A stretch of 64,000 nt of DNA, taken from NCBI GenBank assembly GCA_965224095.1, contig OZ245039.1, forward strand, positions 2,418,001 to 2,482,000, in the 5' to 3' direction. The DNA comes from JBPEWY01 sp965224095. GTDB taxonomy: Bacteria > Bacteroidota > Bacteroidia > Flavobacteriales > Flavobacteriaceae. Of the stretch, positions 51,996 to 60,618 are shown piece by piece (within the stretch, counting starts at the first letter, position 1; the number at the start of each line of letters is the position of its first letter). The notes under the pieces are model-generated. The model made no database searches and was not told the DNA's origin. It saw only the letters and a list, made by a program, of their open reading frames with translations. The position numbers and the translations under genes are program-made.

Positions 51996-53582
51996 TTATT
52001 TAAAATATATATAGATTAATAATACTGTTAAACAAATAGCTATACCTAGAGCATTCACTTTTCCCCAGGGAGTAATATCTACTTGTTTAGTATATTTCAA
52101 ATGATATGCTTTCTTACGAGGATAAAATTGCCTTATTAAAAGCATAATGAGAACATTTAGGATAAACAGGATGGCCATAACATGCAAAAAATGTGGGTAG
52201 TGTTCTTCACCAACTACATATGGTTTGATAATGAATTGACTTATAATATATAAAACCGAGCCTGAGATAATACCTACTTTAGCAGCTATAGCAGGGGTAT
52301 GTTTGGTTAAATAACCAACTACGATAATAGTTAAAATTGGTATGCTATAAATACCATTAGCTTCTTGTAGATATCCAAATAGCCCTTCGGAAGCATAAAC
52401 TAGTAACGGAGCAATACACATGGAAATAATTGCTAAAACAACACCAAAATTTTTACCTGCTTTTACTACTTGTTTTTCGTTTGCTTCTTTATTAAAATGA
52501 GATTTGTAAATATCAATACCAAAGAGGGTTACCGAGCTATTTAAGGCAGAATTAAATGAACTCAAAATAGCTCCAAATAAAACGGCAGCAAAAAAACCTA
52601 CCCATGCTGTTGGCAATACTTTGGAGACCAACATTGGATATGCTTCATCAGGATTATCTAATTGACCATTAAATAGATGATAAGCGATAATACCGGGTAA
52701 TACAACAATCAAGGGGCCTAATATTTTAATAAATGATGCCAGAAGTAACCCTTTTTGTCCTTCCTTTAAATTCTTTGCTCCCAGTGCCCTTTGTATAATA
52801 GCCTGATTAGTTCCCCAATAAAATAATTGTACCAACATCATTCCGGTAAAAATGGTTTCAACAGGAATAGACGATTTTGGACCTCCTAAAGATTTGAACT
52901 TTTCCGGATTTTCTACCACCAAAGTAGAAATTCCTTCAAGAATACTTCCATCACCCACAGCTATCAACCCAAAAACAGGAATAAGCATTCCACCAATTAG
53001 TAATCCTATAGCATTAATAGTATCAGAAATAGCTACAGCTTTTAACCCCCCAAAAATGGCATAAATAGAACCAATTATTCCAATTGACCATACAGTAATC
53101 CATAAAGCAACATTTTTTGTAACCCCCAGCATTTCCGGAATATGAAACATATTACTTATAGCTAATGCACCTGAGTAGAGAACTATTGGCAATAATACAA
53201 TGGCGTAACCACTTAAAAACAAAGCCGAGGTAATGGTTTTAGTCGTTTTATCATAACGATCTTCAATAAACTGAGGAATTGTCGTAAGGCCGCTTTTTAA
53301 ATACTTAGGAAGTAAAAAAATTGCGGTTATAACCATAGCAATTGCGGCTAAGGTTTCCCAAGCCATTACTAATATTCCGTCTTTAAAAGAAGCTCCATTG
53401 AGTCCAACTATCTGTTCCGTCGATAGATTAGTTAAAAGTAATGAACCAGCAATGACAACGCCTGTTAAACTTCTACCGCCTAGAAAATAACCATCAGAAG
53501 TGTTTTCATTTGTTTTATTGCTCTTTAGGTATGAGATAATGGCAACAATTGAAGTAAAAGCTAAAAAGGTAATTATTTGCAT
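51996..53582 (-). CDS. SLC5-family sodium/sugar symporter
   Basis: 528-residue secondary transporter with about fourteen membrane helices. Family patterns seen are GYFLGGRSLTGVVIAGSLLL, TNLSTEQIVGLNGASFKDG, and YWGTNQAIIQRALGAKNLKE. Placed between the mutarotase and galactokinase genes it is a galactose (or glucose/galactose) importer. It shares its boundary with galK directly. Confidence 0.92.
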   Translation of the reverse strand: MQIITFLAFTSIVAIISYLKSNKTNENTSDGYFLGGRSLTGVVIAGSLLLTNLSTEQIVGLNGASFKDGILVMAWETLAAIAMVITAIFLLPKYLKSGLTTIPQFIEDRYDKTTKTITSALFLSGYAIVLLPIVLYSGALAISNMFHIPEMLGVTKNVALWITVWSIGIIGSIYAIFGGLKAVAISDTINAIGLLIGGMLIPVFGLIAVGDGSILEGISTLVVENPEKFKSLGGPKSSIPVETIFTGMMLVQLFYWGTNQAIIQRALGAKNLKEGQKGLLLASFIKILGPLIVVLPGIIAYHLFNGQLDNPDEAYPMLVSKVLPTAWVGFFAAVLFGAILSSFNSALNSSVTLFGIDIYKSHFNKEANEKQVVKAGKNFGVVLAIISMCIAPLLVYASEGLFGYLQEANGIYSIPILTIIVVGYLTKHTPAIAAKVGIISGSVLYIISQFIIKPYVVGEEHYPHFLHVMAILFILNVLIMLLIRQFYPRKKAYHLKYTKQVDITPWGKVNALGIAICLTVLLIYIYFK

Positions 53583-53608
53583 GTCATTAGATATTTAACT
53601 ATATATGG

Positions 53609-54490
53609 TTATTCATTTTCCAATTCAATTTTCCAACTAATAGTATATATTTCAGAAGGATTAAGAATTTGTAACCCAATTTTATTGTTGAAACTATTAG
53701 CTGGGGAGGTTAATAGTTCAATAGCGATAAACTTTCTACTACGTGGTGTATATAATTGCAAGTAATTTTCTTTTGAACTGGATCGTATTTCAGCTTTATA
53801 AGTCGGTGTTTCAAAAACTATTTTGCTATCATGTAGGACAAAGCAATCATCAAAGTCCTTATCCTCCAACCGAATTTTTTTTATAGGGTTAATTCTTTTT
53901 CTTTTTATGGGAATCTTATTTTTATCTAACAAGAATTTTTCATCGCTTTTAAATTGAATATGACTATTATACAAATCGTTCGTATAAAAATATGGATGCC
54001 AGCCAATGTTGAATGGAAAAGAGATACAATCCTTATTTTTAATTAAAACTTCTAGAAACAGACTTTTGGCAGTTAATTTATAAGTCAGATATATAGAGTA
54101 CTTAAATGGAAAACCAATATCATGTTCGCTTTGATCATATTTTATAGTAACTGAATCATAGTTTTTTGTCTTTTCAGATTCAATATGCCTGAATTCTTTA
54201 TCATAAACAAGACCATGAAGTGCATTTTTTCCATCATTCCTATCTAGATAATAACTTTTGTCTTTGTAAGTATATTCACCATTTTTAATTCTGTTTACGA
54301 ACGGGAAAAGAATTGCAGAAGCAAAAGAATTTGTATATTGAACATCAGGTAAATCATTTACGATTAATTCATTATTCAAGATTAATTTCCGCAGACCTCC
54401 CCCTAGGTTTAAGGAAATTTCGGCAGATGAAGATTTGTCATTTGTACTCAGCTTGATTAATTCCTTAATATCATCTTTAACATTACTCAT
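53609..54490 (-). CDS. Aldose 1-epimerase family protein (mutarotase)
   Basis: 293 residues of the galactose mutarotase fold. FVNRIKNGEYTYKDKSYYLD and NDGKNALHGLVYD have the Arg and His of the active site; NIGWHPYFYT and DDCFVL also fit, and the catalytic Glu is in KFIAIELLTSPANSFNN. It has no signal peptide, so it acts in the cytoplasm on imported beta-galactose. It lies 26 bp upstream of the symporter gene. Confidence 0.9.
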   Translation of the reverse strand: MSNVKDDIKELIKLSTNDKSSSAEISLNLGGGLRKLILNNELIVNDLPDVQYTNSFASAILFPFVNRIKNGEYTYKDKSYYLDRNDGKNALHGLVYDKEFRHIESEKTKNYDSVTIKYDQSEHDIGFPFKYSIYLTYKLTAKSLFLEVLIKNKDCISFPFNIGWHPYFYTNDLYNSHIQFKSDEKFLLDKNKIPIKRKRINPIKKIRLEDKDFDDCFVLHDSKIVFETPTYKAEIRSSSKENYLQLYTPRSRKFIAIELLTSPANSFNNKIGLQILNPSEIYTISWKIELENE

Positions 54491-54495
54491 ATGAA

Positions 54496-55494
54496 TTATA
54501 AGGAATTTCTTAAAATTAGTCGATTCGGGTTTTCTATTTTAACACTTTGTTTTTCTAAAACCATTTCAGCGAGCCGCTTTCCCATATAATTAAAATCAGT
54601 AGATATGGTAGTAATACCTCCTTCAACAATCTCTTTTAATAATGTGTCATTATAGGAAATGATACCGACATTTTTTGCAAGTATCATTTTTTGTTCTTTA
54701 ATTTTTTTAATTATTCTAATAAGGTTTCGATCATCAGGAATTAAATAAACGTCACCTTCCTGTAACTTGATGTTTTCAATTGATTTAATAATTTCTCCAT
54801 CGAAGTTAGTTTTTGAAACAAACTGTTTAAACCCCGTATATAAACCTTCAGGTTCCTTTACTTCGTTGACAATGAACTTCATCTTCTTATACTTTTCTAA
54901 CAGCGGTCTGGCCTCTTCTAGCCCAGCGACTATATCCTTCTCAAAATTTTGAAATATTCCTGAATATTTAGATAATTCCTTATGAGTTTGATCTAAAATA
55001 TAAACCCTGTGTGATGATAAATTTCCAATAATGCGATTCGTATTTTTTAGGTTGGCTGGCATAATAATGTAGGTATTATATATCCCTAAATTATCATGAA
55101 TTAACTTATCAAACAGGTTATAATTAAAATGATGAAAAAAAATGTCTACCTCAACTCCTTCCACGAGATTTTCTAAGAAAGAATTGTATAAATCCTCCTT
55201 AAACGCATTTAACTCATCAAAAAGTAAAAAAATTTTTTGAGTTGTACTTATGTTTTCCGTCTTTACATAATATCCTTTACCCGGGTAAGACTGAATTATA
55301 CCACGCAATTTCAAATCATTATATGCTAACAAAACGGTATCTCTAGATAATGAAAATCTATTTCTTACACTATTCACAGAGGGTAATTTATCTCCCTGTT
55401 TATACACCCCATTTAGGATTGCTCCTTCAATAGATTTAATTATCTGTTTGTATTTCGGTAATCCTATATTTTCTTTTATTTCAATAACACTCAT
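54496..55494 (-). CDS. GntR-family regulator with LacI-like sensor domain
   Basis: 332 residues. The N-terminal winged helix (YKQIIKSIEGAILNGVYKQG, DKLPSVNSVRNRFSLSRDTV) is GntR type; the rest resembles a periplasmic-binding-protein sensor (YNTYIIMPANLKNTNRIIGN, NVGIISYNDTLLKEIVEGG). This architecture is that of AraR-like sugar sensors. It leads the gal operon on the minus strand and is divergent from susC over a 175-bp gap, so it is the likely regulator of both sides. It lies 5 bp from the mutarotase gene. Confidence 0.9.
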   Translation of the reverse strand: MSVIEIKENIGLPKYKQIIKSIEGAILNGVYKQGDKLPSVNSVRNRFSLSRDTVLLAYNDLKLRGIIQSYPGKGYYVKTENISTTQKIFLLFDELNAFKEDLYNSFLENLVEGVEVDIFFHHFNYNLFDKLIHDNLGIYNTYIIMPANLKNTNRIIGNLSSHRVYILDQTHKELSKYSGIFQNFEKDIVAGLEEARPLLEKYKKMKFIVNEVKEPEGLYTGFKQFVSKTNFDGEIIKSIENIKLQEGDVYLIPDDRNLIRIIKKIKEQKMILAKNVGIISYNDTLLKEIVEGGITTISTDFNYMGKRLAEMVLEKQSVKIENPNRLILRNSL

Positions 55495-55537
55495 ATTACA
55501 AATGTATTATTATTTTTTGAGTATAAAAACTGGTAGG

Positions 55538-55555
55538 GACTAGTCGGTATTTTTG
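55538..55555 (+). promoter_or_regulatory. Candidate susC promoter and operator
   Basis: TATTTTTG at 55548-55555 matches the -7 consensus TAnnTTTG. Directly before it lies the 8-bp perfect palindrome GACTAGTC (55538-55545), inside a longer pair of related half sites ACTGGT/ACTAGT. A repressor or activator bound there would contact the promoter. The nearest TTG upstream (55517-55519) is too far for a usual -33 element. Confidence 0.45.
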
Positions 55556-55669
55556 AAATATAATATTTAGTTTAGTCAACTCAATATGCTTGAGAGTTTT
55601 ACCAAAGGATCAAATAATTGTTAAAAATAACCATTAACCAAAGTTCTAATTAACTAAACTAAATGGATT

Positions 55670-58600
55670 ATGAAGAAACCTCTAAAACAAAAAAAAGACA
55701 TTAAAATTCATGGCAATACATTATCTGTTGTGGTTCTTTTTTTCACACTTTGTTTTTTAAATTTTGCAAACGCTCAAAATAAAACTATAACAGGTGTTGT
55801 CTATGATAGTAATGGCCCTCTTCCAGGAGCAACAATTACTATTAAAGGAAATACGGCTAAAGGGACTCAAACCGATCTCGATGGAAATTATTCCATAACG
55901 GTGTCAGGATCTGAAGACATTCTAGTGTTTCAATATTTGGGATTTTTAAAACAGGAAGTAATTGTGGGAAACCAAACCACCATTAATATCACCTTACAGG
56001 AAGATATTGAAAAATTACAGGAAGTAGTGGTAGTAGGGTACGGAGTGCAAAAAAAAGTAAATTTAACAGGGGCTGTTACTTCTATTGACGGTGAAGAATT
56101 AACCAGTAAACCCATGTCTGATGCTCGTCAGGCACTTCAGGGAGCCATCCCTGGACTGACTATTATTGATCGTGGCGGTAATCCAGGAGACGAAGCTTTG
56201 AATTTTAACATAAGAGGAGTGGGATCCATTAGCGCTGGTACAAACCCGCTTATTCTTATCGATGGGATTGAATCAACCCTTAGTCAGATCAATCCTAATG
56301 ACATTTCAACTGTATCGGTTTTGAAAGATGCGGCTTCTTCTTCCATTTATGGATCCCGGGCTGCTAACGGGGTAGTACTTATTACTACGAAACGAGGTGA
56401 TAGTGGAGATTATCACCTTGACTATCACGGTTATATTGGTTTTCAAACCCCGGCAACGCTACCTGAGCTGGTAGAAGCCAAGGATTATTTGAGCCTTGTT
56501 AATGAAGCTTTAGTGAATGCCGGCCAGGCTCCGAAATATTCTCAGGAATACATTAATAATACGGTTGCAGGGAATGACCCTATCAATTATCCATATGTAA
56601 ATTTATTCGAAGAGTTGTTTAAGGACGGTTTTGTTCAAAATCACTCTTTCAGTGTTAGGGGAGGGAACGATAAAACCAGGTTGGCACTGTCAGTAAATTA
56701 TCTGGATCAGGACGGGATGCTCACCAATACAGGAAGTACTAAAATAGGTGCCAGGTTAAATGCAGATCTTCAGTTAAAAGATGGGATAAGATTTCGGTCT
56801 AATCTCTATTACAACCGTAGAAAAGCAAATAGGCCAAATCGTTATAATGAAGCTATTGGAGCTATGGTCGGGACCTCTCCAGTAACCGTTTTAAAATACC
56901 CAAATGGAGCTTACGGGTTAAATAAGGACAACACCAATGCCTTAGCTGCCTTAGAAGTAAGCGGGATCAATACCAGAAATACAGATGAATTCAGTCTGAA
57001 TTTGGGATTGGATCTGGATTTGGCCCAGGGGCTTCAGTTAAAAACAGATTATTCATATATAGAATGGAATACACGTTGGAAACGATTTAGGGCGGCTTAT
57101 CAGTTTAGAGATCCCGATGATCTATCTTCGGTCATTTACACATGGAATCCCAACGAACTTCAAGAAGAGCGATGGGAAGAAGGTCAGTGGAATTTAAAAA
57201 GTATCCTCAGTTATTCCAAATCCTTTGCAGAACATGAAATTAAGCTATTGGGAGGAATTGACATTATAGAAAATAAAAGATATAGCTTATTTGCCAGTAG
57301 GCAAAATATCTTTACACAAGAAAATCCTGAATTAAATCTAGGGGATGTTGAATCTAAGGAAAATAGTGGCTTTGCACAGGATTGGGCCCTGATGTCATAT
57401 CTCGGTAGAATAAATTATGTATATGATGGAAAATATTTACTGGAAGGGAATATACGGTACGATGGATCATCCCGATTTGGAAAGGGTAATAAATGGGGGG
57501 TATTCCCTTCATTTTCCATAGGATGGAGGATTTCAGAAGAGAGTTTTATGGAACCGATGACCTTTTTAAATAATTTGAAGCTTAGAGGTTCATGGGGGCA
57601 ATTGGGAAATCAGAATATAGGATTATATCGTTTCACTTCATCAGTAGTGTCCCAATATCCTTATAGTTTCAACGATAACGAAGTAGATGGTTATTCACAA
57701 CGTTTCTATGCCAATGAAGATATTACCTGGGAAACTACCGAAATGACAAATGTTGGTTTAGATGCTGCTTTGTTTCAAAGTAAACTCAATGTAACATTAG
57801 ATTGGTTTAAAAAAGATACCAAAGATATGTTACTGATCCTGCCTATTTCCTTTCTAGTGGGGCTTGAGCCTTCAGAAATAAACAGAGGAAGTGTCCAAAA
57901 TAAAGGTTGGGAACTCGCTGCAAATTATAGAAATAATGATCATCAATTTAAATACGGCATGGGTTTTAACATTACCATGATTGATAACAAAATCACCGAT
58001 TTTGGAGGTAACGAACCCTCCATTAACGGGTGGACTATTTTAAAAGAAGGTGAGCCTATTAATGCTTTTTTTGGGTATAAAACAGAAGGTCTGTTTCAAT
58101 CCCAGGAGGAAATTGACAATCATGCTGAACAACCCAATCATTCCAGCTTAAAACCAGGGGATATTAAAATGATCGATATCAATAATGACGGAATAATCAA
58201 TGATGATGATCGAACCGTAATTGGAAATCCTATACCTAAATATACGTATAGTTTCAATTTGAACGCAGATTATAAAAATTTTGATCTGAATCTATTTTTT
58301 CAGGGAGCCGCCAAAGTTGACAATTATTTTTACGGTGCGCCGAATGAAGGTCCGGCATTTGAGATATTTACCACCACCAGAGTTTTAGATCGGTGGACGC
58401 CTGATAATCCGGATGCAAGCTTCCCTAGACTGGAAGCAGCTTCTAATAAAAACAATTTTTTATATAATGATTTTTGGATCCGGGACGCTTCGTATTTGCG
58501 CTTAAAGAACATACAACTTGGATATTCTTTCCCAGAAGAAATATTGGAAAAATTACGACTTAACCAGCTACGAATCTACTTTGGGGCAACTAATCTATTC

Positions 58601-58708
58601 ACAATTACCGATGTGGAATCTGGGTTGGATCCTGAAACCTATTCCGGAAGACCGAACTATTATCCGCCAGTATCGACCTATACGGTGGGGGTTCAATTTA
58701 ACTTTTAA
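55670..58708 (+). CDS. SusC/RagA-family TonB-linked outer membrane transporter
   Basis: 1012 residues. Signal peptide, then a carboxypeptidase-like domain (TGVVYDSNGPLPGATITIKG, DLDGNYSITVSG), a TonB-box-like EVVVVGYG, and the plug start VNLTGAVTSIDGEEL with DARQALQGAIPGLTIIDRGG. A 22-stranded barrel of the SusC type follows, ending YPPVSTYTVGVQFNF. It imports oligosaccharides with SusD; neighbours suggest alpha-galactosides. Confidence 0.96.
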   Translation: MKKPLKQKKDIKIHGNTLSVVVLFFTLCFLNFANAQNKTITGVVYDSNGPLPGATITIKGNTAKGTQTDLDGNYSITVSGSEDILVFQYLGFLKQEVIVGNQTTINITLQEDIEKLQEVVVVGYGVQKKVNLTGAVTSIDGEELTSKPMSDARQALQGAIPGLTIIDRGGNPGDEALNFNIRGVGSISAGTNPLILIDGIESTLSQINPNDISTVSVLKDAASSSIYGSRAANGVVLITTKRGDSGDYHLDYHGYIGFQTPATLPELVEAKDYLSLVNEALVNAGQAPKYSQEYINNTVAGNDPINYPYVNLFEELFKDGFVQNHSFSVRGGNDKTRLALSVNYLDQDGMLTNTGSTKIGARLNADLQLKDGIRFRSNLYYNRRKANRPNRYNEAIGAMVGTSPVTVLKYPNGAYGLNKDNTNALAALEVSGINTRNTDEFSLNLGLDLDLAQGLQLKTDYSYIEWNTRWKRFRAAYQFRDPDDLSSVIYTWNPNELQEERWEEGQWNLKSILSYSKSFAEHEIKLLGGIDIIENKRYSLFASRQNIFTQENPELNLGDVESKENSGFAQDWALMSYLGRINYVYDGKYLLEGNIRYDGSSRFGKGNKWGVFPSFSIGWRISEESFMEPMTFLNNLKLRGSWGQLGNQNIGLYRFTSSVVSQYPYSFNDNEVDGYSQRFYANEDITWETTEMTNVGLDAALFQSKLNVTLDWFKKDTKDMLLILPISFLVGLEPSEINRGSVQNKGWELAANYRNNDHQFKYGMGFNITMIDNKITDFGGNEPSINGWTILKEGEPINAFFGYKTEGLFQSQEEIDNHAEQPNHSSLKPGDIKMIDINNDGIINDDDRTVIGNPIPKYTYSFNLNADYKNFDLNLFFQGAAKVDNYFYGAPNEGPAFEIFTTTRVLDRWTPDNPDASFPRLEAASNKNNFLYNDFWIRDASYLRLKNIQLGYSFPEEILEKLRLNQLRIYFGATNLFTITDVESGLDPETYSGRPNYYPPVSTYTVGVQFNF

Positions 58709-58737
58709 TCTTAGTGATGATAACAAAAACAGAAATA

Positions 58738-60396
58738 ATGAAAAAAATAGCCATAGTATGTTCCGGTATCCTTTTGATCGCCATATCGGGATGTAGCGAT
58801 GATTTTTTAGACAGAGTACCAAAAGGAGAAGTGTCAACGGCTTCATTTTTTAAACAGGCAAAAGATCTGGAGGTTGCCGTGAATGCTGTATACGATGAAA
58901 TAGGGTTCAATTCTTGGTTCCGTTCATATGGTAGTGGAACCGACATGTTGCGAATTGAGATATTGACCGATAATGCACTGGATCACCATTCCTGGAACCA
59001 GGGATATCAGTTGGCTGATGGTACTGCAACTGCCAATGATGGCTATGTGGAATATCGATGGCGTCAGCGTTATAAAGGAATTCAAAGAGCCAATCGGATT
59101 TTTGAGGGGGTTCAGGGAATTGAAGATATAGATGAGGATTATAAAAACAGGTTATTAGCCGAAACTACTTTTTTAAGAGCGTATTTCTACTTTGATTTAG
59201 TTTATCTGTTTGGAGATGTTCCTTTTATCACGTCAAGCGTTACCCCGGATGAAGTCCAGGGAAATGGTACTCAGCCCTCAGACGTGGCAAAACGTATTGA
59301 TAAAAACACGATCCTAGATGCATTAGTTGGTGAAATTAATAAGGTTATTTCCTATTTGCCTGTCGCCTACCCTGATTCAGATAAAGGGAGAGTAACCAGA
59401 GGAGCTGCTCTTTTTTTAAAGGCAAAAATATTACTGTATCAGGAAAAATGGGAGGCTGCCGCTTTAGCGGCTAAGGAGGTGATGGATTTAAATGCCTATC
59501 AATTATATCCGAGTTATGAAAAAATGTTTACCTATGAAGGTATTGGAAATCAGGAAGTGATCTTCGATATTCAAGTTGTGAAAGATGTTGGTCAGGGTGA
59601 GTTTTTTACAAAAAATTATGGGCCAAATTCAGTAGGTGGTTGGAGTAGTTCATGTCCACTACAATCTATGGTAGACTCTTATGAATGTATTGATGGTTTG
59701 CCTATAACCACTTCTCCATTGTTTGATCCTGATAAGCCCTATGAGAATCGAGATCCAAGGCTGAAGTATTCAATTCTCTATCCAGGGCATGATTGGAGAG
59801 GTGGAGTATATAATACCATCCCAGGAGCAACTTATCAAGGAAAAGAAATTATTCCCGGGGATGACCTTACCGATGGAACCGGAGGGCAATGGAATAAAAC
59901 TGCAACTGGTTATAATTGGTTAAAGTACATGTCCAATAAAGATATAGATGAGTCTAATTTTTGGGACGGAGGTGTACACCTTATTTTAATGCGTTATGCC
60001 GAATTACTTTTAGTTTATGCCGAAGCAAAAATTGAGGCCGGAAGTATCGATCAATCGGTTTACGATGCCATTAATCAGGTAAGACAACGACCAGACGTGA
60101 ATATGCCTCCCATTTCCAGCGGGCTTTCGCAAGATCAATTGCGTCTAGTGCTTCGTAGAGAGCGACGGGTTGAACTTGCTTTTGAAGGACAACGTTTGCT
60201 TGATATTAGAAGATGGAAAATCGCTGAACAAGTAATGCCAGGTGTTCCGAAAGGTTTAGCATATAAGGATAACAGTGGTCAAGATGTTACTTTATCATGG
60301 GGAGAACGAATATTTGACCCCAACAAACACTATGTGTGGCCCATTCCTCAAGCAGAAGTGGATATTTCGAATATAGCACAAAACCCCGGATGGTAG
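58738..60396 (+). CDS. SusD/RagB-family carbohydrate-binding lipoprotein
   Basis: 552 residues from the ATG at 58738 (an earlier ATG at 58714 adds eight residues before the signal). Lipobox AISGC. Family patterns: DDFLDRVPKGEVSTASFFK, FLRAYFYFDLVYLFGDVPF, RGAALFLKAKILLYQEKWEA, and the C-terminal VLRRERRVELAFEGQRLLDI and RRWK. It is the surface glycan-binding partner of the SusC just upstream (29 bp). Confidence 0.95.
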   Translation: MKKIAIVCSGILLIAISGCSDDFLDRVPKGEVSTASFFKQAKDLEVAVNAVYDEIGFNSWFRSYGSGTDMLRIEILTDNALDHHSWNQGYQLADGTATANDGYVEYRWRQRYKGIQRANRIFEGVQGIEDIDEDYKNRLLAETTFLRAYFYFDLVYLFGDVPFITSSVTPDEVQGNGTQPSDVAKRIDKNTILDALVGEINKVISYLPVAYPDSDKGRVTRGAALFLKAKILLYQEKWEAAALAAKEVMDLNAYQLYPSYEKMFTYEGIGNQEVIFDIQVVKDVGQGEFFTKNYGPNSVGGWSSSCPLQSMVDSYECIDGLPITTSPLFDPDKPYENRDPRLKYSILYPGHDWRGGVYNTIPGATYQGKEIIPGDDLTDGTGGQWNKTATGYNWLKYMSNKDIDESNFWDGGVHLILMRYAELLLVYAEAKIEAGSIDQSVYDAINQVRQRPDVNMPPISSGLSQDQLRLVLRRERRVELAFEGQRLLDIRRWKIAEQVMPGVPKGLAYKDNSGQDVTLSWGERIFDPNKHYVWPIPQAEVDISNIAQNPGW

Positions 60397-60618
60397 GCGT
60401 ATGTTATAGTTGGTAAGTTAGTTTATAAGATCTTCTCTTGAAAAAAGGGTAAACTGCCACTTTTCAAGATTAATAGCAGATTTTAATCTTTTTTGCTCTC
60501 ATAGTACCCTTTTGATAAAGGGAAGATTTTATAACTACTTAAAAAAACCTAGCTTTGATACAAGAAGACATCTTAGTTGAAATTGATATAATGGAAAATC
60601 ATAAAATATTGGTTAGAA
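60397..60618. other. Intergenic stretch between susD and glycosidase genes
   Basis: 222 bp without a gene. A perfect hairpin CCCTTT-TGAT-AAAGGG lies at 60507-60522. It could be an attenuator or terminator that separates susCD levels from glycosidase levels, with a second promoter after it. No T run follows. Confidence 0.4.

Noticed and set aside
55499..55506. TACATTTG box as promoter for the GntR-type gene
   Set aside because: It matches the consensus but lies only 5 bp before the start codon, which would give an almost leaderless transcript; evidence is too thin.
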